NCBI RefSeq assembly: GCF_009931115.1
Contig: NZ_CP047491.1
Location: 3,237,501 to 3,301,500 of the forward strand
Reading direction: 5' to 3'
DNA: 64,000 nucleotides
Source: Microbulbifer hydrolyticus
Lineage (GTDB): Bacteria > Pseudomonadota > Gammaproteobacteria > Pseudomonadales > Cellvibrionaceae
The position numbers and the translations under genes were made by a program. Below, piece by piece: positions 9,786-19,033 of this stretch. The notes under the pieces were generated by a model. It saw only the letters and a list, made by a program, of their open reading frames with translations, did no database searches and was not told where the DNA came from. Position 1 is the stretch's first letter. Each line of letters starts with the position of its first letter.

Positions 9786-10751
9786 TCAGAAATCGTATTC
9801 ATCCAGGTCGCCACCAAAGTCGTCTTCCTGCTCGCCATCGTTGATCAGGAATTCCCGCCGCTGCAAATACGCGTCGCGCATCAGCACGTAGCGATCGCCC
9901 TGAAGCAGGGCCTCGGCCTGCAAATAGCTCGCACGGGTTTGCAGCAGATCGACGGTTTTGAACGTGTATTCTACGGCGTTGTCATCAACATAGCTGAGCG
10001 GGTTGGTATACCACTCAACCACCTCACCGGGCACATCGCGCACGGTGGACGGCCCCAGGAAGGGCACCACCAGATAGGGTCCGGATGGCATGCCCCATAC
10101 CGCCAGTGTCTGCCCGAAGTCTTCACCGTCACTGGGTTCCAGCCCCATATGCTGCGCGACATCAAACAGCCCGACAAGGCCGACGGTGCTGTTTACCAGG
10201 AAGCGGCCGGTATCATTGCCCGCCTGCCCCCACTTCCATTGCAGGACATTGTTCAGCACGTTATTGATTTCGTGCAGGTTGGAGAAAAAGTTGGAAATCC
10301 CGGTCTGCATGAAAATCGGGGTGACCTGACGGTAGCTGATTGCCGCAGGCTTCAGGAACCAACGATCCGCGGTGTCATTAAAGCGGAACATGGCGCGATT
10401 AAACCCTTCCCAGGGATCGCGATCTTCCGGCTCCTCTTCGCTGGAAAACTCGCCGGCCGGGTCAAACCCGTACTCATCTTCAAACTCAGAGGCGAAGTCA
10501 TCTTCGAATTCTGTTCCGGTACCCGCTTCCTCGGCCTCCCCCTCTGAAGGGGCGCCAAAATCATCAACTTCAGCGGCATCGGAAGCAGTTTCTTCGGAAG
10601 TGGTTTCACTCTCCGGCTTCTTGGGAGAGGTGGCGGCGGGAGCATCGTCCGGGAGCTCCTCAAATGGATCCGACGCGTCCTGCGCCATGGCCAGGGGCGC
10701 CGACAATATGGCGGCCAGCACCCAGGCAATTACGTGTGTGCGCTCAAGCAA
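9786..10751 (-). CDS. mlaA: MlaA/VacJ-family outer-membrane lipid-asymmetry protein, non-lipidated form
   Basis: The C-terminal 210 residues are a clear MlaA domain (DPWEGFNRAMFRFNDTADRW, then the FFSNLHEINNVLNNVLQWK and PSGPYLVVPFLGPSTVRD blocks). It is expected to remove phospholipid from the outer leaflet of the outer membrane and hand it to MlaC. Two oddities: after the signal peptide (cleavage near PLAMAQ) there is no lipobox and no cysteine anywhere in the protein, and about 85 residues of Asp/Glu-rich low complexity precede the domain, with an acidic tail at the end. Start at TTG 10751 is favoured by GAGGAGCAGGGA; a TTG at 10787 is possible. Confidence 0.85.
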   Translation of the reverse strand: MLERTHVIAWVLAAILSAPLAMAQDASDPFEELPDDAPAATSPKKPESETTSEETASDAAEVDDFGAPSEGEAEEAGTGTEFEDDFASEFEDEYGFDPAGEFSSEEEPEDRDPWEGFNRAMFRFNDTADRWFLKPAAISYRQVTPIFMQTGISNFFSNLHEINNVLNNVLQWKWGQAGNDTGRFLVNSTVGLVGLFDVAQHMGLEPSDGEDFGQTLAVWGMPSGPYLVVPFLGPSTVRDVPGEVVEWYTNPLSYVDDNAVEYTFKTVDLLQTRASYLQAEALLQGDRYVLMRDAYLQRREFLINDGEQEDDFGGDLDEYDF

Positions 10752-10928
10752 TTCCCTGCTCCTCGCAAAATTAATTCGATTTTTCAAACCAGAATCTGTA
10801 TTTCCGTTTTCGCAATATTACCATTGGCCGCCTAGCCAGCATAGCAGGTGGCAGTTTTGGCCAAGCGCGTTGGTCGATTAAATAGCAACGGTCGACTTGT
10901 TGCCGTTTATACAGGCCCAGGCCTGGGG

Positions 10929-11744
10929 TTACCCCCGCCTGAAGCCTGCGAGGATGTCCAGGCTGTGCAGTTTTTTCAAAATGTCCTTGCCAAACGCCAC
11001 CAACTGCTCCGGTTGAGGATGGTGAATATCCGCAGCGAGACGCTGCAGCAGCGCTTGTCCTGTTAAGGCATCGGATGCCGGCTCGCCACTTCCCTCACCG
11101 TGCGACTGAATCAGCGACAACAAGTGCGAAGTGACGGCATTGGCCTCAAGGAACGCGACTGTATCAGCACGGTTGCGGTAAACAACCAGAAATGTGGGGG
11201 TTTGCGGCGGATCGACGGGCTGACATGCCGGCCCCAGGTGATGCACCGGGAACTGGTAAGTGAGGTTCCACGCCAGGGGCGAGGCAACCGGCACCCAATT
11301 CAACAACTGCTCATCGGTGTATTCACGCGCCAGATCGCCGGGGAATTGCTCTTCGCTTACATCCAGCGCCAACTCCACCCATTCATAGTGCGCAAGCTCG
11401 AGCATAAACGGAGGGTCCTGCTTGCTCGCCGGGCTCGTCGCGCGCTCGCTCTGTAGATACTGCAGGAACTCTTCACTGATCTGCAGAAAATACGGGCTGC
11501 GGGAATGATGCCGATGCACAAAGTCGCGCACCATCGCGTGCCAGCGCTCATCATCGAAAATACTGCGCAATACTGGAAAGCCGCTTGCGATGAAAGATTC
11601 GATGTTGTTGTAAATCAGGTCCCGGTAAATGCCCATACGGCGCTCTTCAATACCCGCCGGTGCCGCCACCTGATCCGGCGCTCGCAGATGCGCGGTAAAG
11701 TAGCCCTGCATCAACTGGAAGCCCGCTTCCTTTTCAGCGCCCAT
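10929..11744 (-). CDS. DUF2063 partner protein of an MNIO enzyme (BufC/HvfC-like)
   Basis: 271 residues matching the DUF2063 family, the usual partner of DUF692/MNIO oxidases in RiPP operons; in such systems it binds the precursor leader and presents it to the enzyme. Recognisable pieces are [15 protein letters not shown] at the N-terminus, [20 protein letters not shown] (the YR-x-Y/N block) and [14 protein letters not shown]. The start ATG 11744 has GGAGG six bases upstream and overlaps the end of the MNIO gene by 11 bp, so the two are translationally coupled. A start 31 codons upstream would lie wholly inside the preceding gene with no family support. Confidence 0.85.
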   Translation of the reverse strand: MGAEKEAGFQLMQGYFTAHLRAPDQVAAPAGIEERRMGIYRDLIYNNIESFIASGFPVLRSIFDDERWHAMVRDFVHRHHSRSPYFLQISEEFLQYLQSERATSPASKQDPPFMLELAHYEWVELALDVSEEQFPGDLAREYTDEQLLNWVPVASPLAWNLTYQFPVHHLGPACQPVDPPQTPTFLVVYRNRADTVAFLEANAVTSHLLSLIQSHGEGSGEPASDALTGQALLQRLAADIHHPQPEQLVAFGKDILKKLHSLDILAGFRRG

Positions 11745-12615
11745 GGGACACCTCCGCTGCGGGACGCAGCAGGTTCGCGCCCCGCGCACCGCACGCCGCG
11801 GACGCCTGAAAACTGCGAATGCGCGCCACTTCCTCACACAACTCCGGCAGTGGGGGAATATTAAAATCCCGCTCCAATAGAGTCGGGATTGGGCCGAACG
11901 CCCGATAAGCGCGCTGAAGCAGCTGCCACACGGGGTCGATCACCGGTGAACCGTGGGTGTCCACCTTGAGATCTTCTGCCTCATCGAAGTGCCCTGCCAC
12001 ATGGGCATAGCGAATGCGCTCCGCGGGCAACCCCAGCAGGAAGGCTTCCGGGTCATAGCGATGGTTGATGGCGTTGACGTAAATATTGTTAACGTCCAAC
12101 AGCAGGTCGCAATCGGCCTCTTCTAATACCGCATTCAGGAACTCCAGCTCGGACATTTCCTGCCCGGGAGCGGCGTAATAGGAAACGTTCTCCATGGCGA
12201 TACGCTGCTCCAGAATCTCCTGCACCCGCCGTATCCTGCCTGCCACATAGTGCACAGCCTCCTCGGTAAAGGGGATCGGCAACAGGTCATACAGGTGACC
12301 CTGGTCGGAGCAATAACTCAGGTGTTCGCTGTAACAGCGGATATTGTGATCCCGCATAAACTGTTTGATGGCATGCACAAGCTGCTCATCAAGCGGGTCT
12401 GGCGCACCAATCGACAGGGAGAGGCCGTGAATGACAAACGGAAAGCGCTCGGTGAATTCACGAAACCAGCGGCCATAGGCGCCGCCCACGCCGATCCAGT
12501 TTTCCGGCGCAACTTCGAGAAAGTCGACATGCTCAGGGGTCAGGATTTCTCCCTTCATGGAACGGCGCAGGCCCAGGCCGGCGCCCTGAACGGGGTACTG
12601 GTGCGATTCACTCAT
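11734..12615 (-). CDS. MNIO (DUF692) multinuclear iron oxidase, BufB/HvfB-like
   Basis: 293-residue TIM-barrel enzyme of the DUF692 family, which uses two or three iron atoms and O2 to convert cysteines in a RiPP precursor into oxazolone-thioamide or thiooxazole-type groups that bind copper. The metal-ligand motifs are all present: [58 protein letters not shown] and [11 protein letters not shown]. It lies between the cysteine-rich precursor gene (upstream) and the DUF2063 partner (overlapping downstream), the canonical order. Product class is inferred from the precursor's EGKCG motifs. Confidence 0.9.
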   Translation of the reverse strand: MSESHQYPVQGAGLGLRRSMKGEILTPEHVDFLEVAPENWIGVGGAYGRWFREFTERFPFVIHGLSLSIGAPDPLDEQLVHAIKQFMRDHNIRCYSEHLSYCSDQGHLYDLLPIPFTEEAVHYVAGRIRRVQEILEQRIAMENVSYYAAPGQEMSELEFLNAVLEEADCDLLLDVNNIYVNAINHRYDPEAFLLGLPAERIRYAHVAGHFDEAEDLKVDTHGSPVIDPVWQLLQRAYRAFGPIPTLLERDFNIPPLPELCEEVARIRSFQASAACGARGANLLRPAAEVSHGR

Positions 12616-12688
12616 TGCGGGAGCCCCGGTTCCTGTTCTCTCACCCCATTAACGCGGGGCGTTATTTTTCACTATCATTAATTCGACA

Positions 12689-12713
12689 ACGGCCCGGCAC
12701 CAGGCCGGACCGT
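12689..12713 (-). promoter_or_regulatory. Strong hairpin between bufA and bufB
   Basis: On the transcribed strand, ACGGTCCGGC-CTGGT-GCCGGGCCGT forms a 10-bp stem (one G-U pair) with a 5-base loop. It sits 27 bp after the bufA stop and is not followed by a T-run, so it looks like an mRNA-stabilising or partial-readthrough element that keeps precursor mRNA in excess over maturase mRNA. Confidence 0.6.
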
Positions 12714-12739
12714 GACCGATACCTATTGAGAAAGGGTGA

Positions 12740-13096
12740 TCAGCCGCCACAAGTCCCCTCTTTCTTTTTACCTTCGCCACAAGTTCCCTCTTTCTTTTTA
12801 CCTTCTCCACAAGTTCCCTCTTTCTTTTTACCTTCTCCGCACTTGCCTTCTTTTTTCTTACCCTCTCCGCATTTACCTTCGCCGCACTTACCTTCTTTTT
12901 TCTTGTTCTCGCCACATTTTCCTTCGCCGCACTTACCTTCTTTCTTCTTACCGTCGTCATCGGCCATTTTCAGGTTGTAGCCGGCGGTCAGCTCGGTCGC
13001 GGTGAATGGGTTAGCGGCCGCAGAGGCGCTCATGGTGGCGGAGGCAATAAAGGCAGCGCTCACGGCGGCTGCGATCGGCAGGTTCTTTTTGTTCAT
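12740..13096 (-). CDS. Cysteine-rich RiPP precursor, bufferin/HvfA-type (BufA)
   Basis: 118 residues: a Sec-type signal (NKKNLPIAAAVSAAFIASAT, cleavage near MSASAAA), a short leader-like linker ending MADDDG, then a low-complexity core of EGKCG and EGKKK blocks. The core has five EGKCG and three EGTCG pentapeptides, eight cysteines in all, each followed by a glycine. Homologues (HvfA, bufferins) are modified by MNIO enzymes and exported to the periplasm, where they bind copper. ATG 13096 has AGGAGATC upstream. The last three repeats carry Thr in place of Lys, which is unusual. Transcribed with the MNIO and DUF2063 genes downstream; no DoxX gene follows. Confidence 0.88.
   Translation of the reverse strand: MNKKNLPIAAAVSAAFIASATMSASAAANPFTATELTAGYNLKMADDDGKKKEGKCGEGKCGENKKKEGKCGEGKCGEGKKKEGKCGEGKKKEGTCGEGKKKEGTCGEGKKKEGTCGG
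12743..12950. repeat. Tandem 30-bp repeats coding the BufA core
   Basis: The core is built of 30-bp units (ten residues, EGKKKEGTCG or EGKKKEGKCG), with 15-bp half-units (EGKCG) inserted in the N-terminal part. The three units nearest the gene's 3' end are almost identical at the DNA level, indicating recent tandem duplication of the Thr variant. Confidence 0.85.
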
Positions 13097-13173
13097 GGTT
13101 GATCTCCTGTTGGAATTCCAGTTGTTGAGGACTCTTCACTTCACGCATACGGCGCGAAAACCGCCGCTCCCGG

Positions 13174-13209
13174 ATTATAGTTTCCCGAGACTGATTTGCC
13201 CCCTCAGTC
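13174..13209 (-). promoter_or_regulatory. Candidate bufA promoter with overlapping operator dyad
   Basis: A perfect TATAAT on the minus strand (13174-13179) lies about 78 bp upstream of bufA. At the expected -35 position there is no TTGACA but a perfect dyad GACTGA-N9-TCAGTC (13189-13209). The arrangement suggests a regulated promoter in which a protein occupies the -35 zone. Which regulator cannot be told. Confidence 0.5.
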
Positions 13210-13361
13210 AGACCAGCGGTTCAGAATACAGGTTCAATGCCTTTCCCCATAGTGTGAACCAGGTCCGAAAGTGGCCATCTCAGCAGCGACCTCTTGTTCA
13301 GTCGCTGCTGCAAAGGCTTTCTTACACCGGCAACTTACGAAAAAAACAGCAAACTGGATGA

Positions 13362-16300
13362 TCAACCATTCCGGTCCGCCCAGAACTTGCGCAGGCGCTT
13401 GATGGAAACCGGCATCAGGGTTTTCAGCGATTGCGCGAACAGGGATATGCGGAACTCTTCCAGCATCCAGCGGTACTGGACCATTCCGGCATCGCCGGCC
13501 ATCAACACCGGTTCCGATTTACTCGCAGCGGCCAGGTAGGGCTCCTCCGCCTCCTGGAATTCAGCGGTGAGCACCCGGTCGCGGTTGGGATCAAGTGCGG
13601 CTTTTTCCAGCCGCAGCTCGATCCCTTTCAGGTAGCGACCGTACTGACGCAGCATTTCCAGTGGTGTATGGAAGAGTACCCCGCGATAAAACAGGCCGCT
13701 TAGCTGGCGATTGATATCACCGACCGCCATCGCGACGGCGAGGTTTTTCTGTTGTTTGATCTGCTTGCGCAGGGGTACCAGCTGGGAAAGCGCCTTAACC
13801 AGCAGGTCGGCGAACTCCTGGGCGACACCAACCAACTTTTCCCGCGGCGCCAGCGCAGCGAGAAACGCTTCCTGGGTGCGCGGCCAGTTCTCATCGGCCC
13901 AGAAACATTCGCGTACCGCGGCCATCAGGATGTCGTCTGCCACCGCTTCCCGGCGTCCCAGATCGGCAGCGCTCAGGCCGAGTTCCTTGCCCTTCAGCAA
14001 CTCCTTGCGCAGGTACTTCACTGGCTCCGGCAGGTGCAGGATAGCCAGGCGGCAAATGCCCGCGCGGGTGTGTCTCTGTGCCTCAACGGGGTTGTCGAGC
14101 AATTTCAGGTCCACGCTGTCTTTCCCAGCGATCAATGCCGGATAGGCACGCACCTTGAGGCCGCCCTGATCGAGCTGGTGGGTTTCTGGCAGATTGCCGA
14201 AATCCCACTCGGTAATACCCTCGCGCTCGAAGTCGTCACCGGCGCTGGCCAGTTCCTGCTGTACCCGGTCGCGGTAGCGCGCCTGCAGAGCTTCCAGATC
14301 ACGTCCCTGGTCCAGCAGCTGGCCTTTTTCATCCAGCACCTGGATATTGAGGCGATAAAAATCTTCTACGCCCTGCTCTGCCTGAAGCCAGGCGTCTTCC
14401 GGTAACTCCTGGGCGGTCTGGCGTTTCAGTTCGTGGGCGAGCGCCTGCCACAGCGGAGTATTCCCGGGCTGCATACGCGGCAGCGCTTTATCCACCGCAG
14501 CGGGTACCGGCACGAAATATTTGCGGTATTGCTTGGGCAGGTTTTTTACCAGTGCGATGCACTTGTCGCGAAGAATCCCCGGCACTACCCACTGCAGGCG
14601 CGCGGCGGGGACCTGGTGCAGCGCTCCGACGGGCACCTGGATACTGACACCGTCCTCAATACTGCCGGGTTCAAAGTGGTAGCTGAGGGGGTATTCGATA
14701 CCGCCACTGGTCAGCGAATCCGGAAACTGTGCCTCGCCCACGTGTGCGGCATCCTGCAGCATCATCAGGTCCCGCGGCAGGAATAGCAGCTCCGGGTCTT
14801 TCTGTTCCGCCTGCTTGCGCCACTTTTCGAAGCCGGCAAGATTGACCACTTCCGCCGGCACACGCTCGTCGAAGAAGCGGAACACCACCTCGTCGTCCAC
14901 CACGATGTCGCGGCGGCGGGATTTTGCTTCGAGATCTTCCAGTTCTTCCAGCAGCGCTTTGTAATGCCGGAAAAATTTGCCCTTGCCGCGGTAGCGCTGT
15001 TCCACCAGTGCCTCGCGAATGAATACCTCGCGCGCAACCACTGGATCGAGCTTGCTGAAGTGAATGCGCTGTTTATCAACAAGGACCAGGCCGTACAGGG
15101 TGACTTTCTCAAACGCCATCACTGCGCCGGAGCGCGGATTGTAGTGGGGCTCAAAGTAGTTGCGTTTGACCAGGTGTGCGGCACAGTCGAGCACCCAGTC
15201 CGGCTCGATCTTGCCCACGGTGTGTGCGAACAGGCGGCTGGTTTCCAGCAGCTGAGCCGCCACCACCCAACGTGGAGGTTTCTTGTACTGGCCGGAGCCG
15301 GGGAAGATATGGAAACGCCGGTTACGGCAGCCGAGAAACTCCTTGTTCTCATCACGCACGCCGATGTTGTCCAGCAGCCCGGGCAGAATCGCCTTGTGCA
15401 CACTGGCGTAGTTCGCGGGCTCCCGGTTTAATTTCAGGTCGAGGTCGCGTATGGCGAGACGCAGCTGGTGGTGAATGTCTCTCCATTCGCGCAGGCGCAG
15501 CCAGGACAAAAAGTTTTTCTGGCACCACTTGCGCAACTGATTCTGACTCAATTCCTGCCGCTGGGCTTCATAGCCATCCCACAGGTTCACCAGGCTGAGG
15601 AAGTCCGATTGTTCGTGCTGCCACTGCTTGTGCTTTTCATCCGAGGCCTGACGTTTTTCTGCCGGGCGCTCGCGAGGGTCCTGCACGGCCAGCGCGCTGA
15701 CAATAATCAGCAACTCGCGCAGGCTGCCGGCGGGTCCGGACTCCATCAACATACGACCGAGGCGCGGATCCAGCGGCAGTCGCGACAGTGCGCGCCCGAG
15801 CTGGGTGACCTTGCCCTTGCCGTCCACCGCTTGCAGTTCCTGCAATAGGTTGTAGCCGTCGTTGATCAGGCGCTGGTCCGGCGGGTCGACAAACGGGAAT
15901 TCGCGGATATCGCCGATGCGCAGTTGCAGCATTTGCAGGATTACGGCCGCAAGGTTGGTGCGCAGGATTTCCGCATCGGTAAATTCCGGGCGCTGGATAA
16001 AATCGGTCTCTTCGTACAGGCGAATACAGACACCGGCACTGACCCGGCCACAGCGACCGGCGCGCTGGTTGGCACTGGCCTGGGAAATGGCCTCTACCGG
16101 CAAGCGCTGTATTTTGCTGCGATAACTGTAGCGACTGATGCGCGCGGTTCCGGGGTCAATCACATAACGGATGCCCGGTACGGTAATGGAGGTCTCGGCC
16201 ACGTTGGTGGCCAGCACAATACGCCGCCCTTTGTGCGGCGCGAACACCCGACTCTGCTCGGCGAGACTCAGGCGGGCATATAGCGGCAGCACTTCCAGGT

Positions 16301-17261
16301 GGGGCAACTGCGCATCCCGCAGCGCTTTGGCGCACTCGCGAATTTCCCGCTCACCGCTCATAAAAACCAGGATGTCACCGCCGCGACGAGGGGAGGACCT
16401 CTCCTCATGCAGTAACTCTTCCACCGCACCGATAATCTGCTCATTCAGGTCCGCATCGCTATCGGCCGGTGGGCGGTAGTGGATATCCACCGGGTAGGTA
16501 CGCCCGGACACCTCGATGATCGGCGCATCATCGAAGTGTTTAGAAAACTTCTCCAGGTCGATGGTGGCAGAGGTGATAATCAGCTTGAGGTCGGGGCGCC
16601 GCGGCAGCAGGGTTTTCAGGTAACCGAGCAGGAAGTCGATATTCAGGCTGCGTTCGTGGGCCTCGTCGATTATCAGGGTGTCGTAATTGTTGAGCAGCGG
16701 ATCCCGCTGGATTTCCGCCAGCAGGATACCGTCGGTCATCAGCTTGATGTGGGTGTGCTCTGTGCTCTGGTCGGTAAAGCGCACCTGGTAACCAACCGAA
16801 TCACCGAGCGACTGCCCCAGCTCCTCCGCAATACGGTTGGCGACCGTACGTGCGGCAATCCGGCGTGGCTGGGTGTGACCAATCTGGCCAAAGATGCCGC
16901 GCCCCAATTCCAGGCAGACCTTGGGCAACTGGGTTGTCTTGCCGGAGCCTGTCTCGCCCGCGAGCACCACCACCTGGTTGGCGGCAATCAGTTCGGCGAT
17001 TTCCTTTCTTCGCGCCACCACCGGCAGCGCCTCCGGCCACTCCACCTTGGGGAGCTTCTGCCGGCGCGCCTCGGCGAGCGCCACCGACGCGGCCACCCGG
17101 GACTCCAGCTGTGCCAGCATCCGGTCCGCAGGCTTGCCCTCCTTCAGGCGCCGGCGGGCATTCTTGAGGGTGCGCTGCAGCTCAAAACGGTCGCGCCCCA
17201 TGCACTGGGGAAGCAACTGTTCAACTTGCTGCAGATCGGAATTGGCGGACTCTCGACTCAT
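13362..17261 (-). CDS. hrpA: ATP-dependent RNA helicase HrpA
   Basis: 1299-residue DEAH-box helicase, involved in mRNA processing and rescue of stalled or collided ribosomes. The N-terminal linker is followed by Walker A in AGETGSGKTTQLPKV (about residue 104), the DEAH box in LIIDEAHERSLNIDFL (about 200), SAT and the QRAGRCGRVSAGVCIRLY motif VI (about 390). Then come the HA2 and OB-fold regions and the long DUF3418 C-terminal region that marks bacterial HrpA. Length is as in E. coli (1300). Single gene, divergent from the peptide transporter. Confidence 0.96.
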   Translation of the reverse strand: MSRESANSDLQQVEQLLPQCMGRDRFELQRTLKNARRRLKEGKPADRMLAQLESRVAASVALAEARRQKLPKVEWPEALPVVARRKEIAELIAANQVVVLAGETGSGKTTQLPKVCLELGRGIFGQIGHTQPRRIAARTVANRIAEELGQSLGDSVGYQVRFTDQSTEHTHIKLMTDGILLAEIQRDPLLNNYDTLIIDEAHERSLNIDFLLGYLKTLLPRRPDLKLIITSATIDLEKFSKHFDDAPIIEVSGRTYPVDIHYRPPADSDADLNEQIIGAVEELLHEERSSPRRGGDILVFMSGEREIRECAKALRDAQLPHLEVLPLYARLSLAEQSRVFAPHKGRRIVLATNVAETSITVPGIRYVIDPGTARISRYSYRSKIQRLPVEAISQASANQRAGRCGRVSAGVCIRLYEETDFIQRPEFTDAEILRTNLAAVILQMLQLRIGDIREFPFVDPPDQRLINDGYNLLQELQAVDGKGKVTQLGRALSRLPLDPRLGRMLMESGPAGSLRELLIIVSALAVQDPRERPAEKRQASDEKHKQWQHEQSDFLSLVNLWDGYEAQRQELSQNQLRKWCQKNFLSWLRLREWRDIHHQLRLAIRDLDLKLNREPANYASVHKAILPGLLDNIGVRDENKEFLGCRNRRFHIFPGSGQYKKPPRWVVAAQLLETSRLFAHTVGKIEPDWVLDCAAHLVKRNYFEPHYNPRSGAVMAFEKVTLYGLVLVDKQRIHFSKLDPVVAREVFIREALVEQRYRGKGKFFRHYKALLEELEDLEAKSRRRDIVVDDEVVFRFFDERVPAEVVNLAGFEKWRKQAEQKDPELLFLPRDLMMLQDAAHVGEAQFPDSLTSGGIEYPLSYHFEPGSIEDGVSIQVPVGALHQVPAARLQWVVPGILRDKCIALVKNLPKQYRKYFVPVPAAVDKALPRMQPGNTPLWQALAHELKRQTAQELPEDAWLQAEQGVEDFYRLNIQVLDEKGQLLDQGRDLEALQARYRDRVQQELASAGDDFEREGITEWDFGNLPETHQLDQGGLKVRAYPALIAGKDSVDLKLLDNPVEAQRHTRAGICRLAILHLPEPVKYLRKELLKGKELGLSAADLGRREAVADDILMAAVRECFWADENWPRTQEAFLAALAPREKLVGVAQEFADLLVKALSQLVPLRKQIKQQKNLAVAMAVGDINRQLSGLFYRGVLFHTPLEMLRQYGRYLKGIELRLEKAALDPNRDRVLTAEFQEAEEPYLAAASKSEPVLMAGDAGMVQYRWMLEEFRISLFAQSLKTLMPVSIKRLRKFWADRNG

Positions 17262-17297
17262 ATGACTGCTTATTCAGAGGAAAACGGCAAACCGGCG

Positions 17298-17303
17298 ATT
17301 ATA
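17298..17303 (-). promoter_or_regulatory. -10 box (TATAAT) for hrpA
   Basis: Perfect TATAAT on the minus strand 37 bp before the hrpA ATG, in a GC-rich setting; no good -35 is seen. A separate TATACT on the plus strand (17358-17363) could serve the divergent transporter gene. Confidence 0.4.
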
Positions 17304-17517
17304 CCCGCTGGGGACTACCGGGGTCTGTGCCTAAACTTGCGAACGTTACGCCTGACCTATACTCAGATCAATGGCGCGCATTACACCCCTCATACCGGGC
17401 CCTGTGCGCGACACTTTTCCAATTGATGCCAATACGTGAGCCGTGATTACCACTGCTTAACACTCTCTACCAACGTGGGCAGGCTGTCGCCAGCGCGAGC
17501 AATCTACAGGAGTACCG

Positions 17518-18999
17518 ATGCAAGACCTCAAGCCAAGACCTCCGGCCAGCGCCGGGGAGATGATGGGGCACCCCAAGGGGCTGTACCTGCTGTTCGGAAC
17601 CGAGATGTGGGAGCGCCTGAGCTACTACGGTATGCGCGGGATCTTCGTGTTCTACCTCACCTCCACAGCGGCGGCAGCGGCCTTTGGCTGGGATGCGCTT
17701 TCGGATACCGAGCTTCAATCCAAGGCTCTGAGCTATCTGGGTACCTACGCCATGCTGGTGTACCTGACGCCGATCATTGGCGGCTGGATGGCGGACAACA
17801 AGTGGGGCCAGCGGCGCTGCATCATGTTCGGCGGGGTGCTGATGATGCTGGGGCAGTTCGCCCTCGGCTTCCCCCACAAGTGGCTGCCGGACGGCACCGA
17901 GATCTACGGGCTATGGCTCGGGCTCGCGCTGATGATCATCGGTAACGGCTTCTTCAAGCCGAATATTTCCACCATGGTGGGCGACCTCTACGACGAGGGC
18001 GACAAGCGCCGGGATACGGCGTTTACGATTTTCTACATGGGGATCAACCTGGGTTCGATTCTTGGCTATCTGGTGATTGGCTGGATCGGCGAGAAGGTGG
18101 ACTATCAGCTGGCATTTTTTGTGGCCGGCCTTGGTATGTTGCTGGGCCTGATCCTGCAGATGACCCAGGCAGACAAGATGCTCGGCGAGATCGGCAATCA
18201 GCCTTCGGCGAAGCTGGGACTGAAGCCGAACCTTGGCGGCGAAGAGAAAAAGCGCCCGCTAACGGTGGAGGAACGCGACCGCATCAAGGTAATCCTGGTA
18301 CTGGGCCTGTTTACCGTGATTTTCTGGGCCGGGTTTGAACAGGCGGCAGGTTCGATGAACCTGTTTGCCAAGTACAACACGGACCTGCACATTTTCGGTT
18401 TTGAAATTCCGGCGAGCTGGCTGCAGATGGTCAACCCGCTGTTCATCATCATCCTTGCGCCGATTGTGGCGAGCATCTGGGTTGGCCTTGGCTCCCGCGA
18501 GCCGACCTCGCCTGGAAAGTTCAGCCTGGGCCTGATTTTCCTCGGGCTTGGTTTTCTAGCGATGGTGGGTGCGGCGATGCAGATCGGGGATTCGGAAACC
18601 GCAAAGGCGAGCCCCTGGTGGCTGGTGGTGGCGTATATTTTCCACACCATTGGCGAGCTGTGCCTGTCACCGATCGGGCTGTCGATGGTGACGAAGCTCG
18701 CTCCGCTACGTTATCTGAGTGTGATGATGGGTTTGTGGTTTGCCTTTATCGGCATTGCCAACAAGGGTGCGGCGGAGATCGGTAAGCTGGTGGGCGAATC
18801 CGGTCCGCTGGCGACCTTTGGTGGCGTTGCCGCGGCAGCGATTCTCGCCGGGGTGGTTCTGTTCTTTATCCGTGAGAAACTGGTCGACTGGATGCACGGT
18901 GCGGAAGAAGAGCATACCGTGGTGAAAGACACCACCCAGGAAGAAATCGGCATCACCGCCGACCACGATGTGGCGCCTCAACGGAAGTTTGGGGAGTAA
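17518..18999 (+). CDS. POT/PTR2-family proton-coupled di/tripeptide symporter (first copy)
   Basis: 493-residue inner-membrane carrier with the POT signatures: the proton-coupling E-x-x-E-R motif in EMWERLSYYGMRGIFVFYL (first TM helix), GFFKPNISTMVGDLY, and the PTR2 signature FTIFYMGINLGSILGYL. Fourteen hydrophobic segments can be seen, as expected for bacterial DtpA-type transporters. It imports di- and tripeptides with protons. ATG 17518 has ACAGGAG upstream. A second, related gene lies at 50559. Followed by two palindromic elements rather than another gene. Confidence 0.93.
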   Translation: MQDLKPRPPASAGEMMGHPKGLYLLFGTEMWERLSYYGMRGIFVFYLTSTAAAAAFGWDALSDTELQSKALSYLGTYAMLVYLTPIIGGWMADNKWGQRRCIMFGGVLMMLGQFALGFPHKWLPDGTEIYGLWLGLALMIIGNGFFKPNISTMVGDLYDEGDKRRDTAFTIFYMGINLGSILGYLVIGWIGEKVDYQLAFFVAGLGMLLGLILQMTQADKMLGEIGNQPSAKLGLKPNLGGEEKKRPLTVEERDRIKVILVLGLFTVIFWAGFEQAAGSMNLFAKYNTDLHIFGFEIPASWLQMVNPLFIIILAPIVASIWVGLGSREPTSPGKFSLGLIFLGLGFLAMVGAAMQIGDSETAKASPWWLVVAYIFHTIGELCLSPIGLSMVTKLAPLRYLSVMMGLWFAFIGIANKGAAEIGKLVGESGPLATFGGVAAAAILAGVVLFFIREKLVDWMHGAEEEHTVVKDTTQEEIGITADHDVAPQRKFGE

Positions 19000-19033
19000 C
19001 ACTCCAACCTCCGCGAAGTGCAGGATAGCCCGT

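Noticed and set aside
12743-12980. CRISPR-like array from the regular 30-bp units
   Set aside because: The units are in-frame codon repeats of the BufA core with no variable spacers, and there is no cas gene.
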